The notes: generated from the sequence alone by a model not told the origin. 64,000 nucleotides of DNA from DASSTJ01 sp035707965 (GCA_035707965.1 DASSTJ010000202.1:1-64000), one strand, 5' to 3'; shown: positions 22,945 to 32,413, numbered from the stretch's first letter. Numbers and translations are program-made.

Positions 22945-25728
22945 TCAGGCCACCGCCGAGTGCGCCACGACGCCGCGCAAGACGCCGTCGATCGCTTGCC
23001 GGGCCGCGCGACGGACGCCGGTGTCGTCCGCTGCCCCAGCGACCTGGTCGAGCAGGTCGACGAGCTGCTTGCAGCGCCGCACGAAGTCGCCCGCCGCCAG
23101 GTCCCCGTCGCGCAGCACGGTGTCGAGGCTCTGTCCGCGTGCCCAGCGCTGCATGGCCCAGGCCAGGCCGGCGTCGGGCTCTCGCAAGCTGCTGAGCCCG
23201 TGCTCCGCCTCGATCTCCTGCAGCTCGCCCCAGAGCCGCGCGGTGTCGTCGAGCGCCGCACCGACCGCTCCCCCGGGCGTCCGCGCCTGCAGTGCGTCAT
23301 CCCGGCGTGCCTCGTGCACGAGCGCCGACAGGCACGCGGCGAGGCCCGGCCCGTCCAGACCTCTCCACGTACCCGCCCGAAGGCACTCGGCTGTGAGCAG
23401 GTCGAGCTCGGTGTACAGGTGCCGCAGCCGCTCTCCGGCAGCGGTCACCACGGTGCTCTCCCTCGGCTCCCGCGCGCCGTCCGGTTCGCGGACCTCCAGG
23501 TACCCCAGCTGCACGAGGACGTCGCAGACTCGGTCGAACGTGCGCGCGACGTTGCTCGTGCGACCGGAGATCCGGCGTTCGAGCTTGTCGGCCTCGCGAC
23601 GCAGCCGCCACCACCGTTCGGCCCATCGGGCGTGCTCCTCCCGGTCCGGGCAGGAGTGGCACGGGTGCGCACGCAGCTGACGGCGAAGATCGAGGACCTC
23701 GTCGTCGTCGGAGCTGCCGCTGCTGGCACGACGTGGCGGCGGGTCGTGGGGAACGGCTGCCCGCAGGGTGGAGGCGAGGTCGCGGCGCGACTTGGGGTTG
23801 CGGGCGTTGAACGTCTTCGGCAGGCGTACCCGCGTGACCGGCTCGACGGGGGCCGGCAGGTCGGCCAGCTCCAGCCGTCGTACCTGGCGGTCCGACGTCA
23901 GCACGGTGGGCCGCGGGCCCTGGAGGCCGCCGGAGCGGTCGGGGTCGACGACCACGGCGTAGCCGGCCCGCCGTCCGCTGGGGACGCGGATCACGTCCCC
24001 GATGCGCAGGGTCTCCAGGCTCTGCACCGTCTCGGCGCGCCGGTCCGTGCGCCGACGGCGGGAGAGGTCGGCCTCGCGGTCGCTGAGGGACCGGCGCAGC
24101 TGGGCGTACTCGGTGAAGTCGCCACGGTCGCAGCGGACGCGTTCGGCGTAACCCTCGAGGGCGTCCTCCTGGGTGCGCAGCTGCGTCGCGAGCCCGACGA
24201 CGGCGCGGTCGTCCTGGAACTGGGCGAAGGACGTCTCGAGCACGTCGCGGGCACGCTCGCGGCCCACCTGGGCCACGAGGTTCACGGCCATGTTGTACGT
24301 CGGCCGGAAGCTCGAGCGCAGGGGGTAGGTGCGAGCGGAGGCGAGCCCCGCCACCGCCTGCGGGTCGAGGCCCGACGACCAGAGCACCACGGCGTGCCCC
24401 TCGACGTCGATGCCGCGCCGGCCTGCACGGCCGGTCAGCTGCGTGTACTCCCCTGGGGTGATGTCGGCACGGGTCTCGCCGTTCCACTTCACGAGGCGCT
24501 CCAGCACCACCGTGCGGGCCGGCATGTTGATACCGAGGGCCAGCGTCTCGGTCGCGAACACGCAGCGAACGAGTCCTCGGGCGAAGAGGTGCTCGACGAC
24601 CTCCTTGAAGGAGGGAAGGAGACCGGCGTGGTGGGCCGCGACCCCGCGCGAGAGGCCGTCCAGCCACTCCCAGTAACCCAGCACGTCCAGGTCCTCGGCA
24701 GGGACGTCGGACGTGCGCTCCTCCGCGTACGCCCGGATGCTCTCCGCCTCCTCGGGCGTGGTCAGTCGCACACCGGCCGTCAGGCACTGGCGCACCGCCG
24801 CATCGCACCCGGCCCTGCTGAAGATGAAGGTGATGGCGGGGAGGAGGTCGGCGGCGTCGAGCTGGGAGACGACCTCCGCTCGAGACGGCGTGCCGGGCCG
24901 CGGGCCCGGACGGCGCGCGGCGCCGCCGTAGCCCCCGCGGCGTCCTGACCGACGTCCCGGCGGCCCGCCGCGCCCTGCGCCGTCGAGGCGCTGGTCACGC
25001 CGAACCAGGTCGAGGAGCTGGGGGTTCACTCGCGGCTCGCCGTCCGCGCGGTCGACGAACAGGTCGAGCAGCTTGGACCCCACCATGACGTGCTGGTAGA
25101 GCGGCACTGGTCGCCGCTCCTCGACGACCACCGCGGTGTCGCCGCGCACGGTGTCGAGCCAGGCGCCGAACTCCTCGGCGTTGCTCACAGTGGCTGACAG
25201 CGAGACGAGCTGGACGTCGTCCGGCAGGTGGATGATCACCTCTTCCCAGACGGCGCCGCGGAACCGGTCGGCAAGGTAGTGGACCTCGTCCATCACGACG
25301 CAGCCGAGGCCGCGCAGCGTGGGCGAGCCGGCGTACAGCATGTTGCGCAGCACCTCGGTCGTCATGACCACGACCGGTGCCTCGCCGTTGAGCGTGACGT
25401 CGCCGGTCAGCAGTCCCACCTTGTCGGGCCCGTGCACCGCCGCCAGCTCGCCGTACTTCTGGTTCGAGAGCGCCTTGATGGGCGTCGTGTAGAAGGCCTT
25501 CCGCCCCTGCGCCAAGGCCAGGTGGACGCCGAACTCTCCCACCACGGTCTTTCCGGCGCCCGTGGGTGCGGCGACCAGCACGCCGCTCCCCTGCTGCAGG
25601 GCGCGGCAGGCACGCAGCTGGAAGTCGTCCAGCTCGAAGCCGAGGCCGCTCCGGAAGTCGTGGAGCGGCGTCGCGCGCTCCGCCGCTCGGCGTCGGGACT
25701 CCACGTACCGCTGCGCCGGCGAGGACAT
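22945..25728 (-). CDS. helY: DEAD/DEAH-box helicase, HelY/Ski2-Mtr4-like
   Basis: 927 aa from ATG 25728 (CGGAG and a TAGTGT -10 both lie upstream). Superfamily 2 motifs: Q-like FELDDFQLRA, Walker A APTGAGKTVVGE, DEVH box, SAT (SLSATVSN), and motif VI in GRAGRRGIDVEGHA. A C-terminal Ski2/Mtr4-type helical domain follows (DSHCT-like). An arginine/glycine-rich low-complexity insertion (about residues 235-270) separates the two RecA domains. Probably an RNA helicase of the actinobacterial HelY family. Last gene of the tat/dagK run, starting 44 bp after the diacylglycerol kinase gene. Confidence 0.92.
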   Translation of the reverse strand: MSSPAQRYVESRRRAAERATPLHDFRSGLGFELDDFQLRACRALQQGSGVLVAAPTGAGKTVVGEFGVHLALAQGRKAFYTTPIKALSNQKYGELAAVHGPDKVGLLTGDVTLNGEAPVVVMTTEVLRNMLYAGSPTLRGLGCVVMDEVHYLADRFRGAVWEEVIIHLPDDVQLVSLSATVSNAEEFGAWLDTVRGDTAVVVEERRPVPLYQHVMVGSKLLDLFVDRADGEPRVNPQLLDLVRRDQRLDGAGRGGPPGRRSGRRGGYGGAARRPGPRPGTPSRAEVVSQLDAADLLPAITFIFSRAGCDAAVRQCLTAGVRLTTPEEAESIRAYAEERTSDVPAEDLDVLGYWEWLDGLSRGVAAHHAGLLPSFKEVVEHLFARGLVRCVFATETLALGINMPARTVVLERLVKWNGETRADITPGEYTQLTGRAGRRGIDVEGHAVVLWSSGLDPQAVAGLASARTYPLRSSFRPTYNMAVNLVAQVGRERARDVLETSFAQFQDDRAVVGLATQLRTQEDALEGYAERVRCDRGDFTEYAQLRRSLSDREADLSRRRRTDRRAETVQSLETLRIGDVIRVPSGRRAGYAVVVDPDRSGGLQGPRPTVLTSDRQVRRLELADLPAPVEPVTRVRLPKTFNARNPKSRRDLASTLRAAVPHDPPPRRASSGSSDDDEVLDLRRQLRAHPCHSCPDREEHARWAERWWRLRREADKLERRISGRTSNVARTFDRVCDVLVQLGYLEVREPDGAREPRESTVVTAAGERLRHLYTELDLLTAECLRAGTWRGLDGPGLAACLSALVHEARRDDALQARTPGGAVGAALDDTARLWGELQEIEAEHGLSSLREPDAGLAWAMQRWARGQSLDTVLRDGDLAAGDFVRRCKQLVDLLDQVAGAADDTGVRRAARQAIDGVLRGVVAHSAVA

Positions 25729-25772
25729 GCTCCGCACACTACGGCAGAGCCCGCCGGGTCTCCTGACGGCGC

Positions 25773-26723
25773 TCAGGCCGGGTCGGACGCCTCCCGGGCG
25801 TCGGCGCGCGGCGGTGCCGTCGACCCCTCTGGCACCAGCACGGTCAGCGCACCGGGCACCGCTTCGACGGTGAGGGGCAGCGTGCCGAAGCGCTCTCCGT
25901 CGGCGTAGGCGGTGATGCCGGGCGTCGATAGCCCGACCCTGCGCGCGCGCCGGACGGTGACCGCGGGGTGCTGCACGTGCTCCCCCGTGTAGATCTTGGG
26001 GAACGCGCGCGCCAGCCCGATGATCGACAGTGGCCCGACGACCACCACGTCGAGCAAGCCGTCGTCGTAGGACGCGTCCGGGGCGATCTGCATGCCCCCG
26101 CCGTAGCGCGGGCCGTTGCCCACGGCCACGAGCATCGCCCTCGTCTCCCACCGCTCACCGTCGAGCTCGAGCACGTAGTCGAGAGGCCGGAACACCGGCA
26201 GCTCCCGGGCGATCGCCAGGTCGTAGCGCAGCCGACCCCGCGGCCAGCGCCAGCCGTTGGCCCGTTCGTTGACGACCGCGTCGAAGCCGCCGCAGAGCAC
26301 GCCGGCGTACCACCGCTCCTCGCTCCCGGCGTCCGCTCGACGGACCGCGTCGATGGTGCGGGTCGCGCCAGCCGAGACGGTGCGGACGGCGCCGGGGAGG
26401 TCGTTCACCGGCAGGCCGAGCGACGTCGCGATGTCGTTGCCGGTGCCGCAGGGGACGACCGCCAGCGGCGTCTGCGTGCCGGCGACCGCGTTGACGCCCA
26501 GGTGCACCATGCCGTCTCCCCCGACGACGACGAGGACGTCGGCGCCGGCGCGTACGGCCGCTCGCGCGCGGGCCAGGGAGTCCGCGGCCGACCCCGCCGT
26601 CAGGTCCTCGACCTCGTGCCCCGCGGCGCGCAGCAGGGCGGCTGCCCCTGTGCCGTGCTCCTTGGCCCGGCCCTTGCCGGCCGCCGGGTTGCCCACCAGG
26701 GCGATCCGTCGACGTTCGTTCAC
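25773..26723 (-). CDS. Diacylglycerol kinase family lipid kinase
   Basis: 316 aa from GTG 26723. The ATP-binding catalytic motifs NPAAGKGRA, VVVGGDGMVHLGVN and VPCGTGNDIATSLG are intact, followed by the DagK C-terminal sandwich with FDAVVNERAN and DDGLLDVVVVGPLS. It phosphorylates diacylglycerol or a related lipid (possibly sphingoid or polyprenyl type) at the membrane. A TACGGT -10 at 26730-26735 (minus strand), 6 nt before the GTG, suggests an additional leaderless transcript within the tatC-dagK-helY run. Confidence 0.9.
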   Translation of the reverse strand: MNERRRIALVGNPAAGKGRAKEHGTGAAALLRAAGHEVEDLTAGSAADSLARARAAVRAGADVLVVVGGDGMVHLGVNAVAGTQTPLAVVPCGTGNDIATSLGLPVNDLPGAVRTVSAGATRTIDAVRRADAGSEERWYAGVLCGGFDAVVNERANGWRWPRGRLRYDLAIARELPVFRPLDYVLELDGERWETRAMLVAVGNGPRYGGGMQIAPDASYDDGLLDVVVVGPLSIIGLARAFPKIYTGEHVQHPAVTVRRARRVGLSTPGITAYADGERFGTLPLTVEAVPGALTVLVPEGSTAPPRADAREASDPA

Positions 26724-26729
26724 GGGCGA

Positions 26730-26735
26730 ACCGTA
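26730..26735 (-). promoter_or_regulatory. -10 element of leaderless dagK transcript
   Basis: Minus-strand TACGGT with 6 nt to GTG 26723 and no ribosome site. It lies in the 55-bp gap after tatC. Confidence 0.4.
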
Positions 26736-26778
26736 GCGGCTGCGTCGGTGCCGACGGTCGCGGCCACGCGTGCCCCGG

Positions 26779-27597
26779 TCACAGCGGGCTGGCCTCGTCG
26801 TCGTCCAGCGCCTCGTACGACGGCTCGTCGAGGCGACGCTCACGGCGACGGTCGACCACGAGGCAGATGGCGACGGCGACGCCGAACAGCAGGCACATCG
26901 CGCCCGCGAGAACGCACATCGACGTGGCCTCCGGCGTGGGCGTGGCGATCGCCGCGAACAGGAAGCACGAGAAGACGATGATCCGCCAGTGACGGACGAG
27001 CGTGCGGCCCTTGAGCAGACCGACGAGGTTCAGGCAGACCAGCACGACCGGGATGACGAAGGCGACGCCGAACGCGAGCACGACCCGCGTCACGAACGAG
27101 AAGTACGACGGCGCGTCGATGAAGGTGGAGCCGCCGTCCGGCACGAACTCGTTGAGGAACTCGATGGCCTTCGGCAGCACGAACCACGCGAGCCCGGCAC
27201 CGCTGAGGAAGAGTGGCACGGCCGCGGCGAGGAAGCCGAGGGACGAGCGCCGTTCCCTGCGAGTGAGGCCGGGCGTGATGAACGCCCAGAGCTGGTACAA
27301 CCAGATCGGCGACGAGACGAGGACGCCGATGGTCAGGGCGGCCTGCAGCTTGAGGTTGAAGGGGCTGAGCGGGTCGCCGAAGTTGATCGTGGCGGCGGCG
27401 ACGCCCCGACGTTCCTGGATCTCGCGGATGGGCCGGGTGGCCGCCTCGAACAGCGGTTCGTAGAGGAACCAGCCGCCGACCGCACCGGCCAGGACTCCGA
27501 GTCCGGCCCGCGTCAGGCGTCGACGCAGCTCGACGAGGTGCTCCCGCAGGGCCATGCGCCCTTCGGGGTTGCGTCGACGCGACGGAGCGATGGCCAT
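26779..27597 (-). CDS. tatC: Sec-independent protein translocase TatC
   Basis: 272 aa from ATG 27597; ATG 27555 is a shorter alternative. The start is favoured because the NPEGRM lead before ALREHLVELRRRL matches other actinobacterial TatC proteins. Six transmembrane segments, the conserved first cytoplasmic loop with the HLVELR signature, and SFVTRVVLAFGVAFVIPVV are present. It recognises twin-arginine signal peptides. The C-terminal tail is acidic (EALDDDEASPL). It follows tatA by 34 bp. No tatB is nearby. Confidence 0.95.
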   Translation of the reverse strand: MAIAPSRRRNPEGRMALREHLVELRRRLTRAGLGVLAGAVGGWFLYEPLFEAATRPIREIQERRGVAAATINFGDPLSPFNLKLQAALTIGVLVSSPIWLYQLWAFITPGLTRRERRSSLGFLAAAVPLFLSGAGLAWFVLPKAIEFLNEFVPDGGSTFIDAPSYFSFVTRVVLAFGVAFVIPVVLVCLNLVGLLKGRTLVRHWRIIVFSCFLFAAIATPTPEATSMCVLAGAMCLLFGVAVAICLVVDRRRERRLDEPSYEALDDDEASPL

Positions 27598-27631
27598 GGC
27601 CGCTGGTGTGAGTGCGCGGAGGTGCTGCGGC

Positions 27632-27919
27632 TCAGACGCCGCGCTTCTGGTCCGCCTGCTCAGCGGACCCCGCCGCGGCCCCCGGCGTGGTCGCACGGTT
27701 GCCGCCCGCCGACCCGTCGTCCATCACGCGTCCCTCGAGGGGCGCCTTGGCGGACGGCTCGTCGTCGTCCTCGCGGAGCTGCTTGACCTCGGACTTGAAG
27801 ATGCGGAGCGAGCGCCCGAGGCCGCGGGCGGCGTCGGGGAGCCTCTTGCCCCCGAACAGGACGAGGATCACGAGCAGGACGATCAGCAGGTGCGGACCGT
27901 CGAAGAGGTTGCGAAACAT
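27632..27919 (-). CDS. tatA: Sec-independent protein translocase TatA
   Basis: 95 aa from ATG 27919 behind GGAGG. One N-terminal transmembrane helix (HLLIVLLVILVLFGGKRLPD) carries the TatA hinge FGGKRLP, followed by an amphipathic helix (AARGLGRSLRIFKSEVKQLRE) and a polar, disordered tail. It forms the Tat pore with TatC. Between a small membrane protein gene (32 bp upstream) and tatC. Confidence 0.95.
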   Translation of the reverse strand: MFRNLFDGPHLLIVLLVILVLFGGKRLPDAARGLGRSLRIFKSEVKQLREDDDEPSAKAPLEGRVMDDGSAGGNRATTPGAAAGSAEQADQKRGV

Positions 27920-27951
27920 GCTGCTGTCCTCCAGCTGGGGCGACTGATCCC

Positions 27952-28230
27952 CTAGCGTACGCCCCGGGACCGGCGGCGTCCGGCACCGCGACGACCCCGG
28001 TGGCGCGACGTACGAGCGCGCCGAGGGACGCCGTCCGGGTCGCTGAGGACCGACCGCGCCGGCACGTACGCCTCGGTGATCTGCTCGAGGGCCGGCGACA
28101 GCCGCTCCGCGCTCTGGCCGACCGCACGTCCCAGCTCGATCAGCCGCTTGACCAGGCCCCAGACGACGAGGCCGAGGAAGAGGAGCCCGAGCAGCACGAG
28201 CACGCACCACCCGAGGACCCACCACCACAT
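27952..28230 (-). CDS. Small membrane protein of unknown function
   Basis: 92 aa from ATG 28230 with GGGTGGG upstream. One strongly hydrophobic N-terminal helix (WWWVLGWCVLVLLGLLFLGL, extending to about residue 27), then an amphipathic stretch and a very basic tail (RRARTSRHRGRRGAGRRRSRG). I recognise no domain. Actinobacterial tat operons often have such a small membrane protein ahead of tatA, which supports it being real. Function unknown. Confidence 0.65.
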   Translation of the reverse strand: MWWWVLGWCVLVLLGLLFLGLVVWGLVKRLIELGRAVGQSAERLSPALEQITEAYVPARSVLSDPDGVPRRARTSRHRGRRGAGRRRSRGVR

Positions 28231-28300
28231 GCGCCCACCCTACCGAGGGAGGGTGGGCGCACGTGGTGGTCGCGGTGGCCGCTGTGGCCACGGGGGCGCG

Positions 28301-28651
28301 TCAGTGCGTCAGACGCGCCGTTCCAGGGCGCAGCGCCGTGAGCGCCGCGACGAGGTTGTCCGTCTGCGCCAGGCGAAGGGCGAAGTCAAGGACGTCGTCG
28401 TACGTCACGGGCTCGCCCTGGTGCTCCTCGAGCGCCTCCGCCGGGACGGTCCAGCTCTCGGCGGGGACGCCCCCGGACTGCAGCAGCGACACGACGTCGG
28501 ACCCCGCGGGCTTGCGGACCTCCTGACGGCACTCGGTGCACGTGAAGGAGTAGTAGGACCAGTCCGGCACCGTGCAGACGACGAGGCGGACCTGCGCGGG
28601 GGTCAGCTCCACGTCCCCACAGCATGGGCAGGACGCCTTGATCGTGCTCAT
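28301..28651 (-). CDS. Zinc-ribbon protein of unknown function
   Basis: 116 aa from ATG 28651 behind GGAGGCGACGG. N-terminal zinc ribbon: CPCC at residues 8-11 and CTEC at about 38-41. The C-terminal half is helical with no recognised motif. Small proteins of this kind are found between pafC and tat genes in actinobacteria. Function is unknown; the ribbon suggests nucleic-acid or protein binding. It is 88 bp after pafC and 70 bp before the small membrane protein. Confidence 0.8.
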   Translation of the reverse strand: MSTIKASCPCCGDVELTPAQVRLVVCTVPDWSYYSFTCTECRQEVRKPAGSDVVSLLQSGGVPAESWTVPAEALEEHQGEPVTYDDVLDFALRLAQTDNLVAALTALRPGTARLTH

Positions 28652-28739
28652 GTCCGTCGCCTCCTCGGCCCTGGCGTGAACCTGGCCCCGGTGGCGGTTC
28701 GCGCTGACACCTGATGGATCGGCAGCGCGGTGCCGGACT

Positions 28740-29714
28740 TTACCCTTGTGTCGGCGTGACCTGGTACGCGTCGAGGGCTGCCTGCGCCACGTCCACGACG
28801 GTCGCCGCCAGCTCGGGCGGGTCGACGACCCGGGCCGCTCCGCTCAGGCGCAGGACCAGCTGCCGCAGCCACGCCGTGTCCGCCGTCCGCAGCTGCACCC
28901 GCAGCCTGCCGCCGTCCAGCTCCCGGGTGCTCTCGATGGGGTAGTAGTCGACCACCCAGTGCGCGCCCGCGTCGAGCTCCAGCGTGACGAGCAGGTCGTC
29001 GGGTCCGGCGGCGAACACGCCGGCGTCGAGGTCGCGGGAGCGGGCGGACGACGGGGGGGTGCCGTCCTGCTCCAGGACGGTCGCGGTCACGACCCGGTCC
29101 AGCCGGAAGAGCCGGACGGCCTCCGCGCGGTGGCACCAGCCCTCGAGGTACCAACGGCCGTCGACGTGGAGCACTCGCATCGGGTCGACGTCGCGGTCGG
29201 TGGTCTCGTCGCGGTGCGGCACCAGGTATCGCAGGTGCAGCCGTCGGCGGCGGCGAACCGCGTCCTCGCAGGCGTTGACGACCTCCCGGTCTGGCGTGCG
29301 GTCCAGGTCGACGTGCACGGAGTCGGCAACCGCCGCGGCAGCGCCCGCTGCCCCCTCCAGCTTGGCCAGCGCTCGCACGACCGCGTCACGGTCGCCGAGG
29401 CCGGGCACCTCGGCGAGCGCGCGCAGCCCGACGATGAGTGCCAGCGCCTCGTCGATCCCCAGACGCAGGGGCCGGGCGATGGCGTCGGCGTTGCCCAGGT
29501 AGACCTTGCCGGACTCCCAGTCGGCCTCGATGAGGTCGTCGGGCATGTGGCCCGGCAGCCCGCACACGAAGAGCAGCTCGAGGTCCTTGACCAGCTGACG
29601 CTCGGCGATGCCGAACTCGGCTGCGACCTCGTCGAGGGGTGCTCCCTGGTGCTGCAGCAGCCAGGGCACCATCGCGAGGAGGCGAGCGAGACGCTCGGTG
29701 GCTGACTCGCTCAC
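28740..29714 (-). CDS. pafC: WYL-domain regulator PafC
   Basis: 324 aa from GTG 29714, whose first bases overlap the pafB stop (GTGA), so translation is coupled. N-terminal helix-turn-helix (LDEVAAEFGIAERQLVKDLELL), a central WYL domain with RVLHVDGRWYLEGWCH and RLFRLDRV, and the WCX C-terminal domain. PafB and PafC form a complex that activates many mycobacterial DNA-damage genes independently of LexA. It is downstream of the proteasome locus, as in mycobacteria where pafABC were named. Confidence 0.94.
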   Translation of the reverse strand: MSESATERLARLLAMVPWLLQHQGAPLDEVAAEFGIAERQLVKDLELLFVCGLPGHMPDDLIEADWESGKVYLGNADAIARPLRLGIDEALALIVGLRALAEVPGLGDRDAVVRALAKLEGAAGAAAAVADSVHVDLDRTPDREVVNACEDAVRRRRRLHLRYLVPHRDETTDRDVDPMRVLHVDGRWYLEGWCHRAEAVRLFRLDRVVTATVLEQDGTPPSSARSRDLDAGVFAAGPDDLLVTLELDAGAHWVVDYYPIESTRELDGGRLRVQLRTADTAWLRQLVLRLSGAARVVDPPELAATVVDVAQAALDAYQVTPTQG

Positions 29715-30754
29715 GGCGTTCCCTCCGTCATGGCTGCGCGCCCTCCCGGTCCCTTCGCCTCGTGACCACCCTCCCCCTCGTTCCCGCTACCGGACATCAG
29801 CACCTTCTGCAACCGTCGGACGACTGACGTCCGCAGGTCCTCCGGCTCGCGGACCAGCACGGCCGGCCCGTACGCGACGAGCTCCTGCGCCAGGTAGTCC
29901 GGGTCGTCGAACTCGACCACGAGCTCGTCGTGGCGCTCGTCGTCACCGGTCGGCGTCACACGGCTTGCCCTGCGGCGCAGCGTCTGCCCCGCGCCTGGGC
30001 GGACGAGCAGCGTGGTGGTGCGGGTCGGGCGGTCGCTCGAGAGGTCACCCACCAGGACGCGCGGGTCGTGGTCGGCCGGCACCTCGTACTCCCCCGGCTG
30101 ACCGACGCGACGCACGTCGCTCTCGACGCGGCTCAGCCGGAAGACGCGCGGGGCCGAGCGGTCTCGGTCGAGGCCGGTCAGGTACCAGCGTCCCCGCCAG
30201 CTGGTCACCGCCCACGGCTCCACGGTGCGCTGTGCCACCTGGCCGGTGCTCTGGGTGCGGTACGTGAACTGGACCGGTACCCGGTCACGGACCGCCGTCC
30301 ACAGCGCGTCGAAGGCGGGCTCGGCGGTGCGGACGCGAGGCTCCAGGCCGATGAGGGAGCCGTCGTCCGGTGGCACCCCGAGCGCTGAGAGCTTGGCGAG
30401 CGCCCGCCTGGCTGCGCCGGCGAGACTAGCCCGCTGCCACACCCGCGACGCGAGGCCGAGCACCGCGAGCTCGTCCGGCGCGAGGTGGATGTCGGGCAGC
30501 GCGTAGGCGTCGCGGTCGACGCGGTAACCGACCTCGTCCTCGAACAGGGCGTCCTCGCTGGTCGTCTCGAGAGGGATGCCCAGCTCGCGCAGCTCGTCCT
30601 TGTCGCGCTCGAACATGCGGTCGAACGCCTCGGTGCTGGTGTTCTCGGCGTACTGCGGCACGGCCTGGCGGATCTGCGCCTTCGTCAGCGGCCGGCGCGT
30701 GCTGAGCAGGCAGATGACGAGGTTGAGCAGTCGCTCGGTCTTCGCGCTGGACAT
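29711..30754 (-). CDS. pafB: WYL-domain regulator PafB
   Basis: 347 aa from ATG 30754 with GGGAGGG upstream; the frame extends further but without support. N-terminal winged helix (ERLLNLVICLLSTRRPLTKAQIRQAV), WYL domain (AVTSWRGRWYLTGLDRDR and RVFRLSRV) and WCX domain. Partner of PafC. A TAGCGT -10 upstream (about 30776-30781, minus strand) would give a short leader. First gene of the run that continues to tatA, tatC and helY. Confidence 0.94.
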   Translation of the reverse strand: MSSAKTERLLNLVICLLSTRRPLTKAQIRQAVPQYAENTSTEAFDRMFERDKDELRELGIPLETTSEDALFEDEVGYRVDRDAYALPDIHLAPDELAVLGLASRVWQRASLAGAARRALAKLSALGVPPDDGSLIGLEPRVRTAEPAFDALWTAVRDRVPVQFTYRTQSTGQVAQRTVEPWAVTSWRGRWYLTGLDRDRSAPRVFRLSRVESDVRRVGQPGEYEVPADHDPRVLVGDLSSDRPTRTTTLLVRPGAGQTLRRRASRVTPTGDDERHDELVVEFDDPDYLAQELVAYGPAVLVREPEDLRTSVVRRLQKVLMSGSGNEGEGGHEAKGPGGRAAMTEGTP

Positions 30755-30835
30755 GGCTCCCTCCCGGGCGGAGACGCTATCGGACGCGGCGGGGCCGACG
30801 TGAACGGACGCGATCCGGCGTGACGTCCAAGTGGC

Positions 30836-30841
30836 TACGCT
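30836..30841 (+). promoter_or_regulatory. -10 element of leaderless DUF3866 gene
   Basis: TACGCT ends 6 nt before GTG 30848 and 3 nt before the alternative GTG 30845. The 6-nt spacing favours 30848. Confidence 0.4.
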
Positions 30842-30847
30842 CGGGTG

Positions 30848-32005
30848 GTGACGACTCAGGTGCTGTGGCGGACCGGGCGGGTGGTCGGGCTCGACCGCGC
30901 CTGGACGGCTGTGCGTGAGGTCGTCGTCGAGCTGGACGAGCCGGACGTCCCCGCGTCGCCGGACGCGCCCGACGAAGCGCGCGTGCTCGCTCTCGCCTAC
31001 GTCCCCCTGGTCGGTGCACCCGAGGTCGGTGACCGGGTGCTCGTGACGGTCGGTGCGCTCGCCCGAGGGCTGGGCACCGGGGGCTACGCCATGGTGGCGG
31101 CGCTGCCCGACCGCGTGTCCCCGGACCCGCCGCCGTCGATCGGGCACCTCGTCAAGGCTCGGTACATGCCCCTCCAAGCGATGGTGCTGGGCGTCGACGA
31201 GCAGGACTCCCCGCACCACGCGGTCCTGCGCGAGGCGGACGACCTCGCCGGCCTGCCGGTGGTGGTGGCGGACCTGCACTCCGCGCTGCCGGCTGTCGTC
31301 GCCGGGGTGCGGGCTGCCAGGCCCGCAGCCAAGGTCGCCTACGTCATGACGGACGGCGGTGCCCTGCCGGCGTGGTTCTCGCGCACCCTGGACCAGCTGC
31401 GGCACTCGGAGTGGGTCGCCGGCTCGGTCACGGTCGGGCAGGCGTTCGGTGGCGACCTCGAGGCGGTGACCCTGCACAGCGGCTTGCTGGCCGCGCACCA
31501 CGTCCTGCACGCCGATGTCGTGGTGGTCACCCAGGGTCCAGGCAATCTGGGCACCGGCACACGGTGGGGCTTCTCGGGTGTGGCGTGCGGGGAGGCCGTC
31601 AACGCGGTAGCCACGCTCGGGGGGCGTCCGGTCGCCTGCCTGCGAGTCTCGGACGCCGATCCGCGCCCTCGGCACCGTGGGGTCTCGCACCACAGCACCA
31701 CGGCGTACGGACGGGTGGCGCTGCTGCCGGCCGACGTCGTCGTCCCCGACCTCCCGGGAGAGCTCGGCGCCGACGTCCGGCAGGCCGCTGAGCAGCTCTG
31801 CGCGCCGCAGGGCCGTCACCGTCTCGTGCTGGAGCCGGTCGACGGCCTCATCGAGGCCTTGCGCACCTCACCCGTGACCCTGTCCACGATGGGACGTCGC
31901 CTTGACGACGACCCGGCGGCGTTCCTGGCGGCCGCCGCAGCGGGCCGGCACGCGGCGAGGCTGCTCGACGAACCGACGAGCGGCGAGAGCCCCGGCGTCA
32001 GCTGA
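30848..32005 (+). CDS. DUF3866 family protein
   Basis: 385 aa from GTG 30848 (30845 is possible). Recognised as DUF3866 from its overall layout and conserved stretches such as LVKARYMPLQ, GHSTTAYGRV-like HHSTTAYGRVALLPADV, VVTQGPGNLGTGTRWGFSG and RVSDADPRPRHRGVSHHS. No membrane segment or signal peptide. Function is unknown; the gene is repeatedly found close to pafB/proteasome genes in actinobacteria. It is divergent from pafB and convergent with the FKBP gene (27-bp gap). Confidence 0.85.
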   Translation: MTTQVLWRTGRVVGLDRAWTAVREVVVELDEPDVPASPDAPDEARVLALAYVPLVGAPEVGDRVLVTVGALARGLGTGGYAMVAALPDRVSPDPPPSIGHLVKARYMPLQAMVLGVDEQDSPHHAVLREADDLAGLPVVVADLHSALPAVVAGVRAARPAAKVAYVMTDGGALPAWFSRTLDQLRHSEWVAGSVTVGQAFGGDLEAVTLHSGLLAAHHVLHADVVVVTQGPGNLGTGTRWGFSGVACGEAVNAVATLGGRPVACLRVSDADPRPRHRGVSHHSTTAYGRVALLPADVVVPDLPGELGADVRQAAEQLCAPQGRHRLVLEPVDGLIEALRTSPVTLSTMGRRLDDDPAAFLAAAAAGRHAARLLDEPTSGESPGVS

Positions 32006-32032
32006 TGCCTGCGCCCTCGCTCGCTGTGGTGG

Positions 32033-32413
32033 TCAGCTGACGTCGACGAGGTCGACGACGAAGATCAGCGTCTCGCCGCCCTTGATGGCGCTGCCCGCGC
32101 CGCGGTCGCCGTAGCCGAGGTGCGGCGGGATCGTGATCGTCCGTCGTCCGCCGACGCGCATGCCCGTCAGGCCCTGGTCCCAGCCTGCGATGACCTGGCC
32201 GACGCCCAGCTGGAAGCGCAGTGGCTCCCCGCGGCTCCACGAGGCGTCGAACTCCTCGCCGGTGGAGTGGGCCACCCCGACGTAGTGCGCGAGCACCGTG
32301 CTGCCCGCGACAGCCTCGGGACCGTCGCCGACGATCTGGTCCTCGACGACGAGCTCGGACGGCGGCGTGTCGCCGGGGAACTCGATCTCGGGCTTCGTGC
32401 GGTCGAACGTCAT
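32033..32413 (-). CDS. FKBP-type peptidyl-prolyl isomerase
   Basis: 126 aa from ATG 32413. A single FKBP domain: VLAHYVGVAHSTGEEFDASW, FQLGVGQVIAGWDQGLTGM and the C-terminal LIFVVDLVDV, with the active-site aromatic residues in place. Cytoplasmic, no signal. Catalyses proline cis-trans isomerisation. 52 bp downstream of the FKBP lipoprotein gene and probably cotranscribed with it. Confidence 0.94.
   Translation of the reverse strand: MTFDRTKPEIEFPGDTPPSELVVEDQIVGDGPEAVAGSTVLAHYVGVAHSTGEEFDASWSRGEPLRFQLGVGQVIAGWDQGLTGMRVGGRRTITIPPHLGYGDRGAGSAIKGGETLIFVVDLVDVS

Noticed and set aside
22864..24948. 694-codon plus-strand frame over helY
   Set aside because: Antisense to helY helicase motifs; no independent support.
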